Of a DNA stretch of 64,000 bases, positions 57,008 to 64,000 are shown piece by piece. Within the stretch, counting starts at the first letter, position 1. Each line of letters starts with the position of its first letter. The translations under genes and the position numbers were made by a program. The notes below the pieces were generated by a model, which had not been told where the DNA came from, did not search any database, and saw nothing but the letters and a program-made list of their open reading frames with translations. Origin of the DNA: Ligustrum vulgare. Lineage: Eukaryota > Streptophyta > Magnoliopsida > Lamiales > Oleaceae. The DNA lies in contig OY743172.1 in NCBI GenBank assembly GCA_963555705.1, positions 66,174,602-66,238,601 of the forward strand, in the 5' to 3' direction.

Positions 57008-59307
57008 AAGACTGCTTTCAAGAGCAGGGATGGATTATATGAATGGTTAGTCATGCCATTTGGACTTTCGAACGCCCCCGGTACTTTCATGAGTCTAATG
57101 AACCAGGTTCTTCACCCCTTCATTGGATCCTTGTTGTGGTATATTTTGATGACATCCTTAACTACAACAAATCCAAAGAAGAGCACTTATCCCAATTGAG
57201 ACAGGTTTTGGAGGTCCTAAACGAAAGTAATTTGTATATAAACCTGAAGAAGTGTACTTTTTTGCCAGCCAGTTGTTGTTCTTGGGTTTTTTGGTTGGGG
57301 AGAAAAATACAAGTAGACGAGGAAAAGACTCGGGCAATCAAGGAGTGGCCAACTCCGAAATCAGTTTCTGATGTAAGCAGTTTCCATGGTCTATCTACTT
57401 TTTATAGACAATGTGCAAAATTTCAGTACCATAACAGCACCATTGACATAATGTTTGAAGAAAGACAGATTTAATTGGGGAGAAGAACATTTAATTGGGG
57501 AGAAGAACAGGAAAACAACTTTGCTCTTATCAAAGAAAAATTGTGTACTGCTCTAGTTTTAGCGTTACCCAACTTTGAAAAGGTATTCAAGGTAGAGTGC
57601 GATGCAAGTGGTGTGGGTGTTGGTGTAGTTCTTTCCAAGGAAAAGAGGCCAATGGCTTTCTTTTCTAAAAAATTAAGTGAGGCAAGACAGAGGTGGAGCA
57701 CATATGATAAAGAGCTCTACGCAGTTGTGAGGTCCTTGAAATAGTGGGAACATTATCTTATTCAGAAGGAGTTCATGCTTTTCACCGATCACCAAGCATT
57801 GAAGTACATCAATAGTCAGAAACATGTCAATGAGACACATGCTCGATGGGTAACTTTCCTACATAAATTCCCATTTTTTATTAAACATAAATCTGACAAT
57901 TTGAATCGAGTGGCTGATGCACTTAGCAGACGAGTTTCACTGTTGATTACATTATCTCAAGAAGTGGTGTGTTTTGATTGTATAAAAGAATTGTATTTAG
58001 AAGATGAAGATTTCAAGCAGATATGGAGTAAGTGTGTTTACAAAAGGGCCATGATTGATTTTCACATCACAGATGGTTTCTTATTTAAAGGTAACCAACT
58101 TTGTATCCAGATTTCATCCTTATGTGAGAAACTTATCCGAGATCTGCATGGTGGAGGATTGAGTGGACACTTGGGGCATGAGAAGGTGATAGCAATTTTT
58201 AGAGGATCGTTATTTTTTTCCTCAATTAAAGCGAGTTGTTGGAAAAATTATCAGGATGTGCTATACTTGCCAAGTTTCAAAGGGACAAGCACAAAATACT
58301 GGACTTTACATGCCACTGCCAGTTCCACAGGGCATATTGCAGGATTTGAAATGGATTTCGTTCTTGGGTTACCATGAACACGGTGAGGGTTGACTCTGTA
58401 TTTGTGGTTGAAGACAGGTTCTCCAAGATGGTTCATTTCATTGCGTGTAAAAAGACTTCTAATGCATCGAATATTGCTAAGCTGTTTTTCAAAGAAGTTG
58501 TTTGGTTGCATGGAGTACCTAAGTCCATCACTTCTGATCATGATACTAAATTCTTAAGTCACTCATTTAAATTGAAGTTGTACTACCCATCCATAGACTG
58601 ATGGGAAAACTGAAGTTACTAACAGAACACTCGATAACATGGTACGAAGTATTTGTAGAGATAAACCCAAGCAGTGGGATATTGCTTTACCTCAGGTTGA
58701 GTTTGCATACAATAGTGTTGTTCATTCTGCTACATGAAAATCATTGTTTGCTATCATGTATATTGAAGTGCCTTATCATGTAGTGGATTTGGTGAAATTA
58801 CTTTCAGGTCATGTGAAAAGTGTTGTTGCTCAACACATGGCTGAAGGAATAATGGCTACTCGTGATGAGGTTAGGTAAAATTTGGAGCAGACAATTACGA
58901 AATATAAAGCTACAGCAGATATTCATCGTCAAGATAAGCAGTTTGAGGAAGGGGATTCAATTATAGTATTTCTGCGAAAAGAACGATTTCAAGTATAGAC
59001 CTATAGCAAACTAAAGCCAAGGAAATATAGTCCTTTCAAGGTGCTGAAACGTAATAACAACAATTCATACATCATTGACCTACCAGATTCCATGGGTATT
59101 TCAAACACTTTTAATGTGTTTGATTTATATGCTTATCACGAGGATAGTGAGCCTCTTTATCCAGGTTATAACTGGAGATCGAGTTCCTCGGAGGTAGAAG
59201 GGACTGATGTAGAACAAATGACTGAGTGGATTGAAGAAGAATTAGATCGTAAAGGACTAGACCGCAATTTACAGATTTGGCATCCGACCTCCATTTCGGG
59301 CCCATAA
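57008..59307 (+). pseudogene. CRM-type pol, second part: RT end, RNase H, integrase, C-terminal tail
   Basis: Resumes with [33 protein letters not shown], then the RT active site VYFDDIL (57140, Asp pair intact) and SNLYINLKKCTF. RNase H has [15 protein letters not shown] (57592-57636), [29 protein letters not shown] and NRVADALSRR. The integrase zinc region has DLHGGGLSGHLGHEK (58140), and the core has [17 protein letters not shown] (58405) and SDHDTKF. Frameshifts scramble 58600-59040. The tail from 59041 reads NNNNSYIIDLPDSMGISNTFNVFDLYAYH and ends inside the 3' LTR with WIEEELDRKGLDRNLQIWHP. Confidence 0.92.
57469..57508 (+). repeat. 20-bp tandem duplication in pol
   Basis: ATTTAATTGGGGAGAAGAAC occurs at 57469-57488 and again at 57489-57508. 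Twenty bases are not a multiple of three, so the duplication shifts the reading frame between RT and RNase H. Confidence 0.95.
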
Positions 59308-59689
59308 TATGTCTATTTTGGGTAGCTCGGGATCTTTCAGACAGCAAAAATATGTCTTTTAGTATTTTAGTGATATTTCTGTTATTTAGTTTATCTTGAA
59401 TTCTTTTTATTTTATTTGATCTAGAATATGTTTTATGTTTTCCTAGATCATTTAGAATATGTTCTTTGTTTTATTTAGTTAATGTAGAATATGTTTTATG
59501 ATTTTCCTATTTGATTTAGAATACGTTTCTTTGTTTTATGGCCTTATAAATAAAGGGTTAATTCATTGTTTTATTCATTCATTGATTAATAAAAGTTATT
59601 GAGATTTTTCTCAATTTTCTTGATGGATTCCAAGTTTTTATATTTTTTTTAAGGTTTTCGCTTTAATTCCTTGCTTTTGTTCTACGTCA
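59205..59689 (+). repeat. 3' LTR of the CRM-type element
   Basis: Begins TGATGTAGAA within the pol coding tail and ends at about TCTACGTCA. A TATA box lies near 59544. Confidence 0.85.
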
Positions 59690-59694
59690 CAACA

Positions 59695-60082
59695 GTAGCA
59701 AAAGGTTAAAATATTTGGAGATGATAAACTTGATAAGGACAGTTGGAACAAAGCAACCTCTGATTCCGATGAGAGCAAACCACTTGCTCTAATTTAGAGG
59801 AGAATAATCGAAGCGACGTAGGCCAATTCTATCAAGATTTGCAGAAAGAATGAATAAATATTGTTTTGAAGCAAATGAATGCAGATTCGGAGCCCCCTCC
59901 TTGCTTGTGTTACATCTGCATTTTGCAGAATAACAACTATGAAGCTTCATATTTGATGAAAAAAGATCAAATATTCAGAGTTGGAATCGTAGAATTCACT
60001 TGGGCATGGGTCCTGAACTCAGATTCAAGCATTTGAACCACCACTACATGGTTGACCTATCTTCAGAAAACTAAAGAAACAC
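59695..60082. other. Unassigned DNA between two retrotransposons
   Basis: By position this continues what lay right of the CRM insertion, next to the Helitron fragment at 46996-47235. One frame reads VKIFGDDKLDKDSWNKATSDSDESKPLALI before a stop (about 59705-59796), which looks protein-like, possibly a captured exon, but I do not recognise it. Confidence 0.3.
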
Positions 60083-61106
60083 TGTTGGGATTTTTTTGGT
60101 CCCAATCAAACCTCGGGGGCAATGATAATAAATAGTGTCGGATTTTAAGCTTCGTAGGCCCTCGGCTCATGATCGAAGTATTGCCCAATCTCCACAATTA
60201 GGCAGCCCACGCGCTAAGAGATCTACTACCCACGTCGAGGTTTTAATTGGGTCACGACCCTGTTGCTCGATGGGTAGGCTTCGGAGATGACCCATTTTAA
60301 TTAGGGCTTCCCTAATTAAACCATAACCCTATTTCTACCCGACCCTCCCCATTTGGCTCGATAGATCACTCTCGACCCTCTCCCCTCTCCACTCCCTCGG
60401 TGCGGCTACTCTCTCCCTTTCTTTGTGAAGAACCCAACCATCTCTCCCCTTCTTCCTCTCTCGGTGATTGGAAGTGTGTCATCTTGTGAGCCTGTTCTTG
60501 CTGCTGCTATGGTTGGTTCCTTTGTGGTCCTTCCCTTGGTTCGGTTCCTGAGTTGTGGGTGTGTTCGACAGCCCGGTTCTTAGTTGTGGGAGGTGGTGTT
60601 CGGTCCTTGTCTTGGCCGAGTCTTGTTGTGGTTCCTCTTTCTGGAAGCGCCCCTTTATTGTGCAGTCCCAGGTTCTTGCGGTTGTGAGCCTGTGCTTGGT
60701 TCTTGTTGTGACCGTGTGTTTCTTCTTGCTGTGAGCCTGCGTTTTGGCTCTTCCTGTGATCACTTCCTTGCTGTTTTCAATTCCTTTGTGGTTCCTCTTA
60801 TGCAGCCTGGTTTGTATTGTGTGGGAGGTGCGTTGGCAGTGGGTCTCTTGGCCGGTTTGGGGGGGTTATCTTGGAGTGTTCTCTAGGCGGGTAGTGGTGT
60901 TACCATTGTGGGGATTGGGCTGAAATTTGAGCCCTCGATTTCACCCGTTGCAGTCCGCTAATTCGCTGAAAAAGGGAGTTATCATTATTTGCAATTATAT
61001 TGTTTATGTATTGATTCAATCACTTGCTAATTATATAGTTTATCTTCCGCTGTATTATTGATTAATCTCGATTACTTTGTGTTTTGCGAGGTTGGATTAT
61101 TCAACA
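60083..61106 (+). repeat. 5' LTR of the gag-only copia element (1,024 bp)
   Basis: Starts TGTTGGGATT, ends TATTCAACA directly before the primer site. It contains a GC- and GT-rich central part (about 60360-60900), which is open in both directions but has no recognisable protein. Confidence 0.9.
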
Positions 61107-61108
61107 AT

Positions 61109-61120
61109 TGGTATCAGAGC
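61109..61120 (+). other. Primer-binding site, initiator-Met tRNA
   Basis: TGGTATCAGAGC, exact match, two bases after the LTR. Confidence 0.93.
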
Positions 61121-61782
61121 CTTGGTGGCTCGATTGGCTGAATTGAATCAATACTGGAATTCATTGATTGAGTTTTCTAATTCCCTAATTTAATTTTCAT
61201 TAAGTGAAAATTAGTTTTGTTTTTTGTCGTTCGAAATTATTTGATTTCAATTATATTTTCAAATTCTTTGTGATTGAAAATTATTGTTTAATTGGTGTTT
61301 TACCGTTTTTGTTGGTTAGGCACTATTTTGGAGTTTCTAGAGCTTGGTGCTGACTTACGCTCCAAATATCGCTAATTACAAAACGTAAAACGATAAATAA
61401 TTTCTCATCTCTCCATATTACAGACTCAGATTGGTCCGCTCTGGTAAATTGGCTGAAACTCTTAAATTCCAGTAATAGCAGGTCATCGTGTGGGGTGACC
61501 ATTAGGCTTGCGGTTGCCTGTTGCTAGTTATAGGAATTATTTGACATTACCTGTGTTTTTCATAGCTTTTTGTCTTGTGATATCTTTTGTGATTACTTTG
61601 CTTGTTGCATTATTATTAGAACTGTCACCTAGACTCCCGTGTCGAAAATTCCCTTGACCTGAGATCTTTGAGTCTCACGGAATCCTAGGAATTTAGAACG
61701 GCGTATATTGCGACCTTTAGGATCTTCTGTGTGAATTTTCGTGTGGTGCTTATATTGCATTGTGTGCTTCTTATTTGTTAAG

Positions 61783-62616
61783 ATGTCTGCACATCGTTTT
61801 GAATTGAACATCTTCGATTGTAGAAGTGATTTTTCTATATGGCAACAGAAAATGAAAGGTATTTTGGTACAACGAAAGATTTCAAAAGCTATTGACAATT
61901 CTTTCCCAAATACTGTGACTGCTGATGAGAAAAAGGATTTTGATGAACTGGCATATACTTCTATCATTTTGCATCTATCTGACTCTGTTTTGCGTAAAGT
62001 GGGTAAACATGATACCACTAAAGAACTTTGGGACAAACTGGAAGAGCTTTATGTGTCAAAGTCTACTCCTAATAAGCTTTACTTGCTTGAAAGTTTTTTC
62101 AGTTTCAAAATTGATCCCTCTAAGGATTTAGATGACAACTTGGATGTCTTTAACAAACTTGTGCAAGACATCACTAACTGTGGTGAAAAAGTACCCGAAG
62201 AATATAAAGCTGTTATATTGTTAAATGCTATTCCTGACACTTATAAAGAGGTTAAGAATGCTATAAAATATGGGAGGGATACTCTTACACCTGAAATTGT
62301 CATTGATTCCTTGAAAAGTAGGCAGAGGGAGGTGAAAGCTGAAAGAGATGTGAGGGGTGGTAGTGGTGAGATCCATATGATGGGAGGTGGGTATGGTAAA
62401 AACAGAGGTGACTCAAACAATGAGGGTAATAGATGGAAGGGTGGAAGTAGTTTTAAGTCACAGGGTAAGGCGAAGGGAAGGAAGTGCTATGGTTGTGGTA
62501 GGTCTGGCCATTATAAGGGAGACTGTCCTGGAGAGAAAAACAAAATAGGAGATGGGGATAGAAACGGAGTCAATGTAGTTACTTACTCGGAAGGTGATCT
62601 GAGTGGAGTTTATTGA
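61783..62616 (+). CDS. Ty1/copia Gag polyprotein, intact (277 aa)
   Basis: Gag forms the retrotransposon particle and packages RNA. I chose the ATG at 61783 (MSAHRFELNIFDCRSDFSIW) because copia gag begins like this; an in-frame ATG 14 codons upstream gives a hydrophobic leader that does not fit. The core (residues 1-190) is of the UBN2/DUF4219 type: FSIWQQKMKGILVQRKI, ELWDKLEELYVSKS, LYLLESFFSFKI, NKLVQDI, EEYKAVILLNAIP. A Gly/Lys-rich RNA-binding region follows, then a complete knuckle C235-x2-C238-x4-H243-x4-C248. The frame has no break over 834 bases but stops where protease should begin. Conservation of gag alone suggests selection or recent descent from an active copy. Confidence 0.95.
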   Translation: MSAHRFELNIFDCRSDFSIWQQKMKGILVQRKISKAIDNSFPNTVTADEKKDFDELAYTSIILHLSDSVLRKVGKHDTTKELWDKLEELYVSKSTPNKLYLLESFFSFKIDPSKDLDDNLDVFNKLVQDITNCGEKVPEEYKAVILLNAIPDTYKEVKNAIKYGRDTLTPEIVIDSLKSRQREVKAERDVRGGSGEIHMMGGGYGKNRGDSNNEGNRWKGGSSFKSQGKAKGRKCYGCGRSGHYKGDCPGEKNKIGDGDRNGVNVVTYSEGDLSGVY

Positions 62617-63710
62617 TGCTCTTATCTCACTTGCAGTTACTACTGAATAATTGTGTTCATCTGATTGATTTTTTACCCTTTTGCATGTGTGTGGTCACTT
62701 TATTCGGTTGCATTCTTTATGTTGAATTTCATTTGCGTTGATTCAACATTTGCATGAATTTGAGTGTGATATGTTATTTTGTGTATAACATGGTTACATG
62801 CATGGTGGTTGAGTTTTGGTGTGAGGTTTTGATACTTTGTGTGTTCTCACAATATAGATCAGATGAGTTCCCTTGGTGGGATGGGTATTCAGTAGTTATG
62901 TTAGAAGTGAGGGTTAGCTGGTAAGGTTGGACTAGATGCCTAAGAGTGTATTTGGTGACATACTAGGGGATGTGTGTTTTGACATGTAGATAACGAGAGG
63001 TGAGGTTGTCAAATGTCTTGTTTTAACTCTATCTGTGAGGATCTCAATTTGGTGGAGGATGCTCCTATTATCTCTAGGTGAGGTGGAGAGTCGAGGTTTA
63101 ACTTCTAGTAGTGAGGTTGTGATAGAGGTACATCCATTGTCTTAGGATCTTTGTAGTTTACCAGTTAAGTGTGATTGTTGAGTAGTCTAGTGAGCATAGA
63201 TGGCGGTGAGAGGAGAGCTACATCGATTTTGGAATGAGGTAATTGTGCTTATATCTTTTCTTGGGGGTCATTTGCATACGTTACTTGTGTTGACCTTGTT
63301 TGATTAACTTGGTGTTAATGTTAAGTTATTTATGTGAACTTGGTGAAAAGATTTGTGGTTTGCCTTTGATGTGCTCTTATCACATTTGTTGAGTCACCTA
63401 TAACTTTGTGTTATTAAATGCTCCTGATTGACTCATGTGGAAATGTAATTTGTTTACATTTGTCTTTAGAAATCACGTGTTGTTTGTCTAAGGTTGTATT
63501 ACTTGCTAATGTGATATAAATACATAGTTTGGCTCACTATGATTTAGTGTATTCTTGGGTTTTACCTTAGCCCTTTGGTGAGTACTGTTAGCAGGTATGG
63601 GATATGTTTCTAACGTGAAACATTGGAAAAGGTATGTTGAGTTCTAATTCGTTTGGAACTGTTTTGTGCAACTAATGAACTAGGTGTTTTGGTGTTGCAA
63701 GTTCGATTGG
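62617..63710 (+). other. Non-coding internal region replacing pol
   Basis: About 1.1 kb rich in T and G, with recurring 'ggttgag/gtgaggttgt' words (about 62810-63130). No integrase, RT or RNase H motif is seen in any frame, not even as a relic, so pol is absent rather than decayed. Confidence 0.75.
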
Positions 63711-63714
63711 AACC

Positions 63715-63726
63715 AAGGTGGAGGTT
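63715..63726 (+). other. Polypurine tract
   Basis: AAGGTGGAGGTT immediately precedes TGTTGGG of the 3' LTR. Confidence 0.85.
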
Positions 63727-64000
63727 TGTTGGGATTTTTTTTGGTCCCAATCAAACCTCGGGGGCAATGATAATAAATAGTGTCGGATTTTAAGCTTCGT
63801 AGGCCCTCGGCCCATGATCGAAGTATTGCCCAATCTCCACAATTAGGCAACCCACGCGATAAGAGATCTACTACCCACGTCGAGGTTTTTATTGGGTCAC
63901 GACCCTGTTGCTCGATGGGTAGGCTTCGGAGACGACCCATTTTAATTAGGGCTTCACTAATTAAACCCTAAACCTATTTCTACCCGACCCTCCCCATTTG
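63727..64000 (+). repeat. 3' LTR of the gag-only copia element (first 274 bp)
   Basis: Near-identical to 60083-60356; truncated by the window end. Confidence 0.95.

Larger units (their letters stand above)
47236..59689 (+). mobile_element. CRM-type Ty3/gypsy (centromeric chromovirus), with a nested Tekay-like element
   Basis: 5' LTR 47236-47775, Met-tRNA primer site 47778, gag 47842-49011, protease and RT from 49046, then a 7-kb insertion (49988-57007), the rest of pol to 59307, and 3' LTR 59205-59689. The pol end and its stop lie inside the 3' LTR, and the same coding tail is present in the 5' LTR (47240-47330). This overlap, the short LTR and the gag wording point to the CRM lineage. Flanks GAACA (47231-47235) and CAACA (59690-59694) look like a target duplication with one change. 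All genes carry stops. Confidence 0.82.
60083..64000 (+). mobile_element. Copia-derived element with gag only (TR-GAG-like), runs off the window
   Basis: 5' LTR 60083-61106, Met-tRNA primer site 61109, intact gag 61783-62616, about 1.1 kb without coding motifs, polypurine tract, 3' LTR from 63727. Over the 274 bases visible in both LTRs I count about eight substitutions and one indel, roughly 97% identity, the youngest insertion in the window. Protease, integrase, RT and RNase H are absent. The layout matches terminal-repeat retrotransposons that keep only gag and rely on other elements for pol. Confidence 0.85.

Noticed and set aside
60479..60886. ORFs on both strands in the GC-rich part of the copia LTR
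   Set aside because: Opposite strands are open over the same stretch, a composition effect, and no motif is seen.

Overview
The window reads as gene-poor, repeat-dense nuclear DNA from a flowering plant, probably a eudicot. It is AT-rich and made almost entirely of nested, mostly decayed plant transposable elements. These include Ty3/gypsy elements of Tekay, CRM, Athila and Tat type, Ty1/copia elements, hAT, PIF/Harbinger and Helitron. Several primer-binding sites match the 3' end of plant initiator-Met tRNA. I cannot name the species. One host gene looks intact: an intronless matrix metalloproteinase on the minus strand at 17869-18957. Two further ORFs look intact and belong to retrotransposons: a 199-codon extra ORF at 52823-53422 and a copia gag at 61783-62616.

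Layout, left to right. 1-2083 is an LTR cut by the window edge. A minus-strand gypsy relic lies in two pieces (2084-2390 and 11947-12400), split by a Tekay-like gypsy of the same family as the first LTR (2396-11941, flanked by AACTT). That element's 5' LTR carries a 1.35-kb Harbinger-like element. 13324-17272 is a pol-less Tat-like element with an antisense extra gene relic. 17273-20150 is the only stretch resembling ordinary host DNA and holds the metalloproteinase. 20150-26100 is an Athila-like element (gag and protease, no polymerase) with a hAT MITE inside.

26100-42057 is a second gypsy element. A solo LTR splits its RT, and its very long 3' LTR region appears to hold a copia solo LTR, a ~4-kb TIR transposon, a Helitron with a recognisable helicase tail, a hAT with a BED-finger relic, and another Helitron terminus. 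42058-45197 is a second Athila relic, abutted by a truncated minus-strand copia (45198-46189).

47236-59689 is a CRM-type (centromeric chromovirus) gypsy whose pol end overlaps its 3' LTR. A 7-kb Tekay-like element (49988-57007, TSD AAGAC) sits inside its RT. The inner element keeps an extra ORF before gag, has lost most of pol, and carries a spliced Ulp1/C48 peptidase fragment in its 5' LTR. 60083-64000 is a young copia derivative that retains only an intact gag between long LTRs.

The genes do not form a pathway. The window is a record of successive insertions, whose order can be read from target-site duplications and interrupted reading frames. CRM and Athila elements suggest, but do not prove, a pericentromeric position.
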